From assembly GCF_001999985.1 (NCBI RefSeq), contig NZ_CP019645.1, positions 2,542,001-2,606,000 of the forward strand: a stretch of 64,000 nucleotides of DNA, read 5' to 3'. The notes below the pieces were generated by a model. It saw only the letters and a program-made list of their open reading frames with translations, made no database searches and was not told the DNA's origin. The position numbers were made by a program, and so were the translations under genes. How positions within the stretch are numbered: position 1 is the first letter of the stretch; every line of letters begins with the position of its first letter. Source of the stretch: Helicobacter bilis. Its GTDB lineage: Bacteria > Campylobacterota > Campylobacteria > Campylobacterales > Helicobacteraceae. Positions 11,770 to 20,738 of the stretch are shown here, piece after piece.

Positions 11770-12531
11770 ATGCTAGAAATTGGTATCTTTGGGGCGACAG
11801 GTAGAGTAGGTAAATTATTAATTGATGAGATTCTAGAATCTAAAAAAGCTAGTCTGGCAAGTGTGTATGTGCGGAATGAATTGCAATATAACATTCCATC
11901 AAATACGCTTGTTACAAGTAGCATGGCTGATTTTTTAGAATCAAGTCAAGCCATCATTGATTTTTCAAGCGCAGAGGCAACTAAGAATCTGCTAGAGTAT
12001 GCAAAGACACACCCCACACCACTTGTAATCGGCACAACAGGCTTACAACCATCGCACATTGAGCTTTTAAATGAATGTAGCAAAGCTATGCCTATTCTTT
12101 ATGCGACAAATATGAGTGAGGGTGTGGCTATGCTAAATAAGCTTGTTGCCCTGCTGAGTGTGCAACTTCGCAACTATGATATTGAAATCACAGAGATTCA
12201 TCATCGCTATAAAAAGGACGCGCCATCAGGCACAGCCCTAACTCTCGCACAAACTGCAGCAAGTGCTAGAAACCTAGATGAAAATGCCCTTAAGTTTGGC
12301 AGGGAGGGCATAGCATTGCGTAATAAAGATGAAATCGGCGTGCTAAGTCTTCGTGGTGGCGATGTTGTCGGTCGGCATGTCGTTGGATTCTATGCAGATG
12401 GTGAGTATATCGAGCTAACGCATAATGCAACTTCAAGGGCTACCTTTGCAAAAGGTGCTTTGCATGCAGCCCTTTGGCTTGTTAGACAGCAAAATGGGCT
12501 TTATAGTATGCAAGATATTTTTGAGTTTTAA
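11770..12531 (+). CDS. dapB: DapB, 4-hydroxy-tetrahydrodipicolinate reductase
   Basis: DapB acts in lysine and meso-diaminopimelate synthesis, reducing the product of DapA with NAD(P)H. The 253 residues contain the nucleotide-binding GATGRVGK near residue 8, the VIGTTG segment, and the catalytic EIHHRYKKDAPSGTAL. The length is usual. The stop is only 12 bp before the start of the phase-variable methyltransferase frame, which is therefore probably transcribed with it. Confidence 0.96.
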   Translation: MLEIGIFGATGRVGKLLIDEILESKKASLASVYVRNELQYNIPSNTLVTSSMADFLESSQAIIDFSSAEATKNLLEYAKTHPTPLVIGTTGLQPSHIELLNECSKAMPILYATNMSEGVAMLNKLVALLSVQLRNYDIEITEIHHRYKKDAPSGTALTLAQTAASARNLDENALKFGREGIALRNKDEIGVLSLRGGDVVGRHVVGFYADGEYIELTHNATSRATFAKGALHAALWLVRQQNGLYSMQDIFEF

Positions 12532-12543
12532 TACGGAGTGATT

Positions 12544-13571
12544 ATGCAGATAAAAGATTCTCATACTATAAATGGTATCACATACTTTACCCCCCCCCCC
12601 CCATTGTATCAAACACGCTAGACACAGACACTAGCGACACTTCTAAATCTAGCTTAAATACAGAATCTAATGCAAACTTTCACTTCCCAAGTGAAGGTAT
12701 GGATATGCTATATTTGGCTGAAAATAAGCATTTTTGGCATATTGCAAGGCGAGAGTTTATCTATCAAGAGATAAGTCGCATTTTAGCTTCTTTATATCCG
12801 CAAGATAATGGCAAAAGCACAAAGATTTTAGATTTGGGTGCTGGCACAGGGAGTGTTACAAGGCATTTTTTATCGCAAGGTTTTAATAATATCGCATTGG
12901 GTGAAATCCACCCGCAAGGCTTAGAATACGCTAAAACCTATGGCATAAAGGATTTATATTGTATGGACTTGCTTGATGTGCCTTTTGTGAATGAGTTTGA
13001 CTGCATTTTTGCCTTTGATGTGTTAGAACACATTGATGATGATTTAGTAGCGTTAAAAAATATGAAAAGTATGCTAAAAAATAATACAAAAAGCCTTTTA
13101 GCTCTAAGTGTCCCTGCACATAAATGGTTATGGAATGCCCACGATGTGAGTGTGCATCATAAGCGGCGATATACTAAAAACGAGCTTGTCAGCCTTATGA
13201 AACAAAGTGGCTTTGAGATTGTATGTGCGAAGTATTTTTTCATTTCTATTACGCCATTGCTTTGGGTTAGGGCATTGCTGCATTCTGCACCATATCCAAC
13301 GCAAGATCCTCGCATTGCAAAATCTCAAGTAAGTCAGCAAAATAACACATTAGATTCTCATACAGAATCTAGCGAAAAATCTAGCACAAACACAGAATCT
13401 GTGGCAGAATCTCACAAAGAAGAACTACGCGATACGCCACCGCCCGCACTTATCAATAAAGTATTACTAGGAATTTGTCGGCTAGAAAATAAGATTCAGC
13501 ACTATCTCCCACAAAATCTTAGCGCCCCATTTGGTGGCTCACTGCTTGTAGTGGGTAAAAATATGTCTTAA
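12544..13571 (+). CDS. Phase-variable class I SAM-dependent methyltransferase, OFF in this sequence
   Basis: An ATG at 12544 with GGAGTG just upstream opens a frame of 15 codons, then a run of 13 C at 12590-12602, then reaches TAG at 12619. The downstream frame is open from the tract to 13571, including ATG at 12699. Fourteen or eleven C would join the two into one product of about 342 residues. The body shows SAM motif I ILDLGAGTGSVTRHF and FDVLEHIDD, typical of class I methyltransferases. A low-complexity insert rich in ES/TES (about 13340-13430) precedes a conserved tail. The substrate is unknown; a small molecule, lipid or sugar is possible. Translation from 12699 could give a shorter product, but no good ribosome site is seen there. 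Confidence 0.8.
12590..12602 (+). repeat. Homopolymeric C13 tract, slippage site
   Basis: Thirteen consecutive C lie 46 bases after the start codon of the methyltransferase frame. With 13 C the frame ends at 12621. Adding one C or removing two restores it. Tracts of this length are established phase-variation sites in Helicobacter and Campylobacter. Confidence 0.9.
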
Positions 13572-13704
13572 TGTTAGATAATATAATGTGTATATTTTTG
13601 TAACATAAAAAATAAAATATGCGATTTTAGTTTTGTTATCTTACCATTTACATTTTCATAACGATATAACGCGGATTTATTATCATTTTTTTAAGGAGCT
13701 TTCC

Positions 13705-14277
13705 ATGTTAAAGAATATTCAGTTATGGGGGGGGGGGGGTCTCGCCCTTAGTTTATTATTAATTACTGGTTGTGGCACAATTACAAATGGCACAAAGCAA
13801 AAGGTTTCAATAAGCACTAGCACGGGACAGCAAGTTGTTGCTAGAGTTGATGGGAAAAAGGTAACAATTCCTGCCAAAGATATAGCGGTTAGTCGTAAAA
13901 AGGGTGCTGATATTAGGGTTTTAGAAGAAGATAATCCTTGCTTTGAAACTACAAATTATTCTATTTCTGGAAAAGGTAAGGTTAGTGGCGTATTTTGGAT
14001 TAATATCTTTTCTGGTGGCTTTTTTGGCTCTACAACAGATGCGATTTCTGGTGGTATGTGGCAGTTTAATGATCCAAACTTCGTTGTCCCAGTAACAAAA
14101 AAGCCAAACTGCACACCACCTGCTAAACCAAAAGTTACAGAATCTAAAGAAAGCACAGAATCTAAGCAAGACAAAAAAGCTAAAGAAGAAAACAAGCAAG
14201 AAGCTAAGCAAAAAGACGATAAAGCACAAGATAAAGCTAAGACAACAGATACTAAAAAGCAAAAGTCTAAAAAATAA
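13705..14277 (+). CDS. Phase-variable lipoprotein of unknown function, ON in this sequence
   Basis: The ATG at 13705 has AAGGAG 9 bases upstream, so it is preferred over an in-frame ATG at 13633. The 190-residue product starts MLKNIQLWGGGG, the glycines coming from the G tract. A hydrophobic segment and lipobox LITGC follow, with the lipidated Cys at about 23. The mature part opens GTITNGTKQKVSIST, resembling small lipoproteins with a GTxTxGTxQ start, and holds a glycine/phenylalanine-rich patch (about residues 95-115). The last 45 residues are a Lys/Glu/Gln-rich charged tail. The role is unknown. The tail suggests peptidoglycan or polyanion contact, but that is a guess. Confidence 0.75.
   Translation: MLKNIQLWGGGGLALSLLLITGCGTITNGTKQKVSISTSTGQQVVARVDGKKVTIPAKDIAVSRKKGADIRVLEEDNPCFETTNYSISGKGKVSGVFWINIFSGGFFGSTTDAISGGMWQFNDPNFVVPVTKKPNCTPPAKPKVTESKESTESKQDKKAKEENKQEAKQKDDKAQDKAKTTDTKKQKSKK
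13727..13739 (+). repeat. Homopolymeric G13 tract, slippage site
   Basis: Thirteen consecutive G lie within codons 8-12 of the lipoprotein, inside the signal peptide. With 13 G the reading frame continues through the lipobox. A change of one G would terminate translation early or scramble the signal peptide. Confidence 0.9.
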
Positions 14278-14381
14278 GTTTAGCGTGTAGTTAAGATTTT
14301 AGCATGTTTATAAAGTTATGAGATTATGTGTAGTTACAAGTTTTAGAGTTTTAAAACCATGAAGTTATAGGATTATTAGCA

Positions 14382-16196
14382 TTGCAATTTTCCCTGTCTA
14401 TATGCTTTATGTTTTTAATATCCCTAATATCTTCTATGATTTGTTATGCGGATACTTTAACGACAGAATCTAATATATCTAAACATATAGAATCTGTATC
14501 ATTTTTAGATTCACAAAATAAAGCACGACAAATTTATACTATCTATACTTCACTTGCAAAGCACAAAGATATTGCAAATACAAAGCAATGGCATTCACTA
14601 CTACATTATGAAAATAATAAATCACTTATTAATAAAAAGTCACGCTTTTTTATAAGTCCAAAAGGCTACATTAACCCACTAGCAGAATACAATGCCTTTA
14701 TTTATAGCATATTGCTTGAGGAATTACACGCACTAAAACAAGTAAAAAATCAAAGCTATAATGATGATAAAAGCCTTATCTGTCAATATCCAGCTAGACT
14801 AAATTTTATTGCTACGCAACTTCAAGGGATAGAGAGAAAGCGGCTATTAGATTATATTGACACAAAGAAATGTATTGGTTTGCAGACATTTTATAATCGT
14901 GCAAGTTTTGATTTTATATCATTAGAGTTTGCAGGTGAGAGTGATATTAATCCAAATAGTGCAATGGGGCATATCTATCTTAGCACACAAGAATCTTTTC
15001 ATGCAGACAGGGCATATACAATTAGCTTTTTTGCCACTACAAATTTAGGTTTTAATCCCATTAACTACATACGCGTATTTATCGGTGGTGTAAGGGGTCA
15101 TGTCGTGCTTATGCCTGCAAAAAGTGCAAGAAGTAAATATTTAGATGATGAAAAACGCACATTATATAGATTTAAATTGCTACTCAATACATATCAAAAG
15201 CGGTTGTTGCAGCAGCATTTATGGGAGCTAAAAGATAAAGAAATACATTATAAATTTATCACTTATAATTGCAATACTGCTATGCGTAAGATTCTTGGGG
15301 TAGCAAATAGAGCGTTTGATATTCGCAGTAAAAAGATATTGCAAACACCTACAGAATATCTCTCACTACTGCATAAACAAGGATTAATCACACAGCAAGA
15401 TATTACCCTGCCAGAAAAAAAGCAAGAATTTGTTAAGAGACATGGAGAAAATAATGTGCTTGATACAAAGAAAAACTCTCGCCTATCATTTTCCTATGCT
15501 GGTTTTACGCCATTTGTAACACCTACAAATCATCATTTACAAATTGAGTTTAATCCCATATATATTGATGGTCGCAACGCAGATACTGCTTATAAGGAAT
15601 TTATGGAGGCAAAACTAGCAGCATTTAGTGTTGGATTAGATTCTATAACATTACAACCTTATATTAATAAGCTTGAATTATTGCGTTTGAAATCTGTGCT
15701 TGATATAGCACAAACTCGCAGTTTTTCAAAGCTTATGAATATCTCTTTTGAGAGTAATCTCTATCAGCCAGATAATAATGGCGGCTTTCTTACAGCAGCA
15801 AACACGAGTTCACACATTATGCCTACTATTGAGTTTGGGCTTGGCATTGGCAAATACACAAAGCATACAAGATGGTATATACTGCCAAGGATAGGCTATC
15901 GCTATGAAGTTATACATAATGTGTATATGGGATTTGAGAGTGGTGTTATTACAAGTTTTAGATGGCATGATTATGATTTTAAAGGAATTTTTAATTACAC
16001 ATATTTTTATGATTTTATGGGTAATAATCGTGGATATGATGGTATGCTTTATGCGTATTTTGGCATGTCGGTGCTAAAAAATATTGACATTTTTATAGAA
16101 TCTAAATATTATCATACCTTACTGCAAACAAGTAAGATTCCATACGAGGCAACAGAGATTTTACAATATAACACAGGAATTGCATGGTATTTTTGA
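14382..16196 (+). CDS. Secreted DUF4105 / Lnb-type N-terminal domain protein
   Basis: The 604-residue frame begins at TTG 14382, with AGGA about 10 bases upstream. A signal peptide is evident (MQFSLSICFMFLISLISSMICYA). The middle part (about residues 185-310) has features I associate with DUF4105: AMGHIYLS, a long region with GGVRGHVVLMP, and YNCNTAMRKILG with a conserved Asn-Cys. This family includes Lnb, which N-acylates lipoproteins, but other members are of unknown role. The C-terminal 230 residues are aromatic-rich and alternating, consistent with beta strands in the outer membrane. It follows the phase-variable lipoprotein by 104 bp. Confidence 0.65.
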   Translation: MQFSLSICFMFLISLISSMICYADTLTTESNISKHIESVSFLDSQNKARQIYTIYTSLAKHKDIANTKQWHSLLHYENNKSLINKKSRFFISPKGYINPLAEYNAFIYSILLEELHALKQVKNQSYNDDKSLICQYPARLNFIATQLQGIERKRLLDYIDTKKCIGLQTFYNRASFDFISLEFAGESDINPNSAMGHIYLSTQESFHADRAYTISFFATTNLGFNPINYIRVFIGGVRGHVVLMPAKSARSKYLDDEKRTLYRFKLLLNTYQKRLLQQHLWELKDKEIHYKFITYNCNTAMRKILGVANRAFDIRSKKILQTPTEYLSLLHKQGLITQQDITLPEKKQEFVKRHGENNVLDTKKNSRLSFSYAGFTPFVTPTNHHLQIEFNPIYIDGRNADTAYKEFMEAKLAAFSVGLDSITLQPYINKLELLRLKSVLDIAQTRSFSKLMNISFESNLYQPDNNGGFLTAANTSSHIMPTIEFGLGIGKYTKHTRWYILPRIGYRYEVIHNVYMGFESGVITSFRWHDYDFKGIFNYTYFYDFMGNNRGYDGMLYAYFGMSVLKNIDIFIESKYYHTLLQTSKIPYEATEILQYNTGIAWYF

Positions 16197-16282
16197 TTTG
16201 TGTTGATAATATTTCTATATGGCTTTTAGCTTGTTGTGAATACTAATATTTTAGGTAATACTACAAATCTTTAATTTTTCAG

Positions 16283-16288
16283 TATAAT
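16283..16288 (+). promoter_or_regulatory. Likely -10 box for mfd
   Basis: TATAAT lies 33 bp before the mfd ATG, within AGTATAATTC. Confidence 0.5.
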
Positions 16289-16320
16289 TCAAACTTTTTA
16301 TATCACTATTTGGTTATTAT

Positions 16321-19300
16321 ATGTTTAAGATTCAAAGTGCTATTTATGAGACTTTTATAAAAGAAGCCCCCGAGTATATACAATGCAGTTTGCAGGATTT
16401 AATCGCTTGTGATATTTTGCAAACGCAAATCAAATCAGCTATAAGCACAAATCACACAAACCAAGATAATAGCTATATCCAATTGCTACTTAATCTTTCA
16501 AAAGATTCTAATATTTGTCATACTGAGTCTTTAGGCGAAGTATCTAAAAATCTAGAATCCACAAAAGATTCTAAAAAAGATTTTTCGACTTTGTCTCAAT
16601 ATGGCAAGATTCTAGATTCTAAAATAACGCATCCTAAACCCTGCACCCACCCAGATTTGGTAGAGAATCTAGAATCTAGTAAGTCTCCAAAACATTTAAC
16701 AGAAATCCTAACTCATGTAAAGATTTCATCACTCAATCAAACTCTCACAAATCACACGAAAAATAAAAATACCCCACAAATTTTAATCTGCTCTAGCGAA
16801 GAGATTCTATTAGCAAAAGAAGCCCTATGTGCTACCTTAAATCTAACTTCCATGCAGAAAACAAAAAAGGAAGTAAAAGAAAGCACACTTCCAATTGTCC
16901 TGCCAGATATTAGACTTAGCCCATTTGATAGCACGCAAAGTTTTTATGAAGAGTTTCATGAGCTTTTTGCAAAGCTTGCCCTATGGTATGAGAATGATTG
17001 CAAACAGATTCTAATAAGCCCACCACATACACTCATGGCATTTATGCCAAGCAAAGAGTTATTACACAGCTTTTGTGTGCGAAAGAGTGAAAATATCGTT
17101 GTGAAAGATTTTATAGCAAAACTCATTCATTATGGTTACGAGCATGTAGAGATTGTTGAGATGCAGGGCGAGTTTTCACATCGCGGAGACATAATTGATA
17201 TTTTTATCCCTAGCTTTGAGTTTCCTGTACGAATAAGCCTATTTGACACAGAGATTGAAGAGATTAATTTTTTCAATCATGAGACACAATTAAGTCAAAA
17301 TGAAATGATAGAGAATTTAAAGATATACCCCGCTATCTTTAGCCTCGATGAATCCCAGCACACACTCTTAGAATCTCGTATAAAAGAGTTAGATAATACG
17401 CTAGAGTGTAGTATAAACTCACTTGGATTCTGGTTTTTAAAGGACATTGGCGGACTTGATTTTCTAAAAACTTATAGCCATATTTTCACACCAAAGGCAT
17501 TAAGCGAGTATCTTTTAAACCTTGAGTTTGTTATGCCAGAAGTATTGCCAGAAACTAATACAGAGTTTTATATCTTACAAGATTCTATAAATTTTAGAGA
17601 CCTTGAGCCGCTAAAGCTATCACAAATACACAACACATTAAAGCTAAATAGCAATAAAGATATAACAATATTTAGCCCTACAAATGCCATGCTAAAAAGC
17701 TATAATCTAGAATCTTTATCGATAAAAACAAAGCAAATAATCACCCCCTTTTATCTTAATATCACTTCTAATGAAAAGCTATTTTTAAGCCTACAAAAAC
17801 CACAAATAGTGCGTAAAAGAAAGGTAAAGCTAGAGCTAGACGCGCTAAAAGTCGGCGCTTATGTCGTGCATAGTGAATATGGCATTGGAATCTTTGAAGC
17901 TATAAAGCAAGTAAGCATTATGGGTGGCTTGAAAGACTTCATAAGCATTATTTATGCAAATGATGATAGACTGCTTTTACCTGTTGAAAATCTCAATATG
18001 ATAGAGCAATATAGTGCTTATGATTCAGTTGTAAGGATAGATAAGCTTGGGAAATCAAGCTTTTTGAAACTAAAAGATTCTATAAAAGAAAAGCTATTTG
18101 CTATTGCTAATGAAATTATTAGATTACAAGCTCAAAGAACTCTAGCTAAAGGCGTAAAAATAGAGCTTGAGACACCAGACCAAATCACCGCATTTAACGC
18201 TTTTGAATCTAGCAGGGGCTTTACACTCACACAAGACCAAACCCATGCGATACAAGAAAGCCTTAAAGACTTAAAAAGTGGCATGATTATGGATAGATTG
18301 TTAAATGGCGATGTAGGCTTTGGGAAAACAGAGGTTGCGATGAGTCTTTGCTTTGCTAGTGCATTAAATGATTTTAATAGCATTGTGCTAGTGCCTACAA
18401 CCCTGCTTTGTAATCAGCATTTTGAAAGCTTTAAAGAAAGACTGCATAATACAAAATTGCCTAATGGTAAGATTCTCTATATTGCAAAAATAGATAGATT
18501 CACAACCGCAACACAAAAAAGGGCTATACAAGAAAACTTTAAAGACAATATACAAATTATAATCGGCACACATTCACTCTTTAACCTTGAGATAGAGAAT
18601 CTTGGGCTAATGGTGATTGATGAAGAGCATAAATTTGGCGTGAAACAAAAAGAGCTTTTAAAGCAAAAAAGCCTTACAACACATATTCTATCCATGTCTG
18701 CAACCCCAATCCCTCGCACACTTAACATGGCTTATTCTAAACTAAAATCAATCAGTGAGCTAAAAACACCACCATTTTTTAAACAAGAGAGTAAAACTTT
18801 TGTGAAAGTCAAGCAAGATTCTCTCATTAAGGAAGTGATTCTAAGAGAGTTAAGAAGAGGCGGACAAATCTTTTATATCTTTAACAACATAGCAAAGATT
18901 ACCACAATACAAAGCTATTTGCATGATTTATTACCACAGCTTAGAATCTTAATATTACATTCTCAAATAAATCCAAAAGACACAGAAAAAGGCATGCTTG
19001 CATTCTTAAAAAAAGAGTATGATTTACTGCTTTGCACCTCCATTGTAGAATCTGGCATTCATCTCCCAAATGCAAATACGATTATAATCGATGATGCACA
19101 TAACTTTGGCATAGCAGATTTACACCAGCTAAGAGGCAGAGTAGGCAGGGGCAAACATGTCGGCTTTTGCTATCTTTTAACAAGCGAGAATATCACGCAA
19201 GATGCAGCAAAAAGACTACTTTCTTTAGAGAAAAACTCATATCTTGGAAGTGGAGCAGCCCTTGCATATCATGACTTAGAGATTAGAGGCGGTGGGAATC

Positions 19301-19785
19301 TGCTTGGCGAGGCACAAAGCGGACATATTAAACAAGTAGGCTTTGGCATGTATGTGCGTATGTTAGAAGATACCTTGCAAAGCCTTTTGCAAAACGAGCA
19401 GCAAGAACAAAAGGTAGATATTAAGCTATCAGTTTCAGCATTTTTAAATGAGAGTTTAGTCTCAAGTGAGCGTATGCGACTTGATTTATATCGCCGTTTA
19501 TCACAGGTGAAGAGTGAATTTGAAGTGCGTGAGATTGAGGGCGAGATAGAGCAGAGATTTGGCAAGCTTGATATATATAGTTTGCAATTTTTAGAGATTA
19601 TTATTATTAAAACACTAGCTTTGCAACTTGGCATTAAGGCTATTAGCAACGCAGGATATAATATAAGCCTTATAGGGCACGATGACACTAGAATCACACT
19701 TCAATCCCCAACAAAAGATGATGATGATATTTTAAATACGATTAAAACAAAACTAAAAGAACTTTTAGGAATGTTGAAGAAATAG
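16321..19785 (+). CDS. mfd: Mfd, transcription-repair coupling factor, with repeat-derived insert
   Basis: Mfd removes RNA polymerase stalled at DNA lesions and recruits UvrA. The 1154 residues show the UvrB-like N-terminal part, the CarD-like RNA polymerase-interacting domain (about 505-575, VGAYVVHSEYGIGIFE), and the SF2 translocase with Walker A GDVGFGKTE (about 663) and DEEH (about 767). ATPIPRTL, LRGRVGRG and the C-terminal TRCF domain follow. It is longer than the roughly 1000-residue homologues I know. Residues about 60-157 are low-complexity, rich in ES/DSK, and include two dispersed repeats also found elsewhere in the window (16517-16560 and 16628-16651). The frame stays intact, so the protein is probably functional. 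Confidence 0.94.
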   Translation: MFKIQSAIYETFIKEAPEYIQCSLQDLIACDILQTQIKSAISTNHTNQDNSYIQLLLNLSKDSNICHTESLGEVSKNLESTKDSKKDFSTLSQYGKILDSKITHPKPCTHPDLVENLESSKSPKHLTEILTHVKISSLNQTLTNHTKNKNTPQILICSSEEILLAKEALCATLNLTSMQKTKKEVKESTLPIVLPDIRLSPFDSTQSFYEEFHELFAKLALWYENDCKQILISPPHTLMAFMPSKELLHSFCVRKSENIVVKDFIAKLIHYGYEHVEIVEMQGEFSHRGDIIDIFIPSFEFPVRISLFDTEIEEINFFNHETQLSQNEMIENLKIYPAIFSLDESQHTLLESRIKELDNTLECSINSLGFWFLKDIGGLDFLKTYSHIFTPKALSEYLLNLEFVMPEVLPETNTEFYILQDSINFRDLEPLKLSQIHNTLKLNSNKDITIFSPTNAMLKSYNLESLSIKTKQIITPFYLNITSNEKLFLSLQKPQIVRKRKVKLELDALKVGAYVVHSEYGIGIFEAIKQVSIMGGLKDFISIIYANDDRLLLPVENLNMIEQYSAYDSVVRIDKLGKSSFLKLKDSIKEKLFAIANEIIRLQAQRTLAKGVKIELETPDQITAFNAFESSRGFTLTQDQTHAIQESLKDLKSGMIMDRLLNGDVGFGKTEVAMSLCFASALNDFNSIVLVPTTLLCNQHFESFKERLHNTKLPNGKILYIAKIDRFTTATQKRAIQENFKDNIQIIIGTHSLFNLEIENLGLMVIDEEHKFGVKQKELLKQKSLTTHILSMSATPIPRTLNMAYSKLKSISELKTPPFFKQESKTFVKVKQDSLIKEVILRELRRGGQIFYIFNNIAKITTIQSYLHDLLPQLRILILHSQINPKDTEKGMLAFLKKEYDLLLCTSIVESGIHLPNANTIIIDDAHNFGIADLHQLRGRVGRGKHVGFCYLLTSENITQDAAKRLLSLEKNSYLGSGAALAYHDLEIRGGGNLLGEAQSGHIKQVGFGMYVRMLEDTLQSLLQNEQQEQKVDIKLSVSAFLNESLVSSERMRLDLYRRLSQVKSEFEVREIEGEIEQRFGKLDIYSLQFLEIIIIKTLALQLGIKAISNAGYNISLIGHDDTRITLQSPTKDDDDILNTIKTKLKELLGMLKK
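16517..16560 (+). repeat. Dispersed 44-bp repeat inserted in frame in mfd
   Basis: This segment matches the reverse complement of 61871-61914 at 42 of 44 positions. Here it codes for CHTESLGEVSKNLES, while the other copy is in an intergenic region. It resembles in behaviour the palindromic elements of Rickettsia that insert in frame in genes. Confidence 0.75.
16628..16651 (+). repeat. Second dispersed repeat within mfd (24 bp)
   Basis: It matches the reverse complement of 33293-33316, downstream of trpE, at 21 of 24 positions. Here it codes for the segment THPKPCTHP. Confidence 0.5.
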
Positions 19786-20080
19786 AGTGATTGTAATATA
19801 TAATGAATTGTAAAATTATCCCCAATGCTTCAGAGATTCTAAATAGCTTTCAGTTAGAGTTGGTAAGTAAAATATAGAATCTGATCTAGCAAACATTGTA
19901 AAGCAAATAGTTGCAAAATTCATTTACCACAAGACTAAAACACACATTTTAAAATAAATACTCTAAGATTCAAACCCTTATGTATCAAGCAAGACTATAC
20001 GCTATTTACTTCTTCGCTAGACATTCTTGCTGTAAGATTCCATACTTTTTTACAATAAACTTTTATATTTTGACCCTACA

Positions 20081-20671
20081 TTAACTCTTACTAGAGCGAG
20101 TCATAACGCTATCAATTAAGCCATATTTTTGTGCTTCATCTGCACTCATATAAAAATCTCTTTCACAATCTTGTGTGATTTTTTTCACACTTTGACCTGT
20201 GTTTGCAGCTAGAATATCATTAATGATAGTTTTTAGTCTTAGAATCTCTTTTGCTTGTATCTCAATATCTGTTGCCTGTCCTCTAGCCCCACCCAAAGGC
20301 TGGTGTATCATAATCCTTGCGTGCGGCAGGGCGTAGCGTTTTCCTTTCGTGCCACAGCTTAACAGAAATGCACCCATAGATGCTGCCTGTCCAACGCATA
20401 TAGTGCAAATATCTGGCTTGATATAATTCATCGTATCATAAATGCTAAACCCACTTGTAACGCTACCACCGGGTGAGTTAATATACAAAAACACATCTTT
20501 TTGCGGATCTTCTGCCTCCAAAAAAAGCAGCTGGGCTACAATCGAGCTTGATACAGAATCATCAATTTCACCGCCTAACATAATGATTCTATCCTTTAGC
20601 AGCCTAGAATAAATATCATAGCTTCTCTCCCCTCTACCTGTCTTTTCAATAACATAAGGAATGTAATTCAT
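20081..20671 (-). CDS. clpP: ClpP, ATP-dependent Clp protease proteolytic subunit
   Basis: ClpP is the serine protease core of the ClpXP and ClpAP complexes. The 196 residues contain the nucleophile in GQAASMGAF (Ser about 98), the histidine in MIHQPLGG (about 123), and the [11 protein letters not shown] segment. The length is typical. The partner clpX is at the left edge of the window. mfd converges on it from the other side, with a 295-bp AT-rich gap in which I see no gene. Confidence 0.97.
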   Translation of the reverse strand: MNYIPYVIEKTGRGERSYDIYSRLLKDRIIMLGGEIDDSVSSSIVAQLLFLEAEDPQKDVFLYINSPGGSVTSGFSIYDTMNYIKPDICTICVGQAASMGAFLLSCGTKGKRYALPHARIMIHQPLGGARGQATDIEIQAKEILRLKTIINDILAANTGQSVKKITQDCERDFYMSADEAQKYGLIDSVMTRSSKS

Positions 20672-20738
20672 ATTTTTACCTCTCTTTAGATTCTAAATAA
20701 AGTCGTTATTATAGCTAAAAACACACCAAATCAAACAA

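Noticed and set aside
13633..13704. Upstream in-frame start for the lipoprotein
   Set aside because: It would place 24 extra residues before the signal peptide, and the Shine-Dalgarno sequence lies before 13705.
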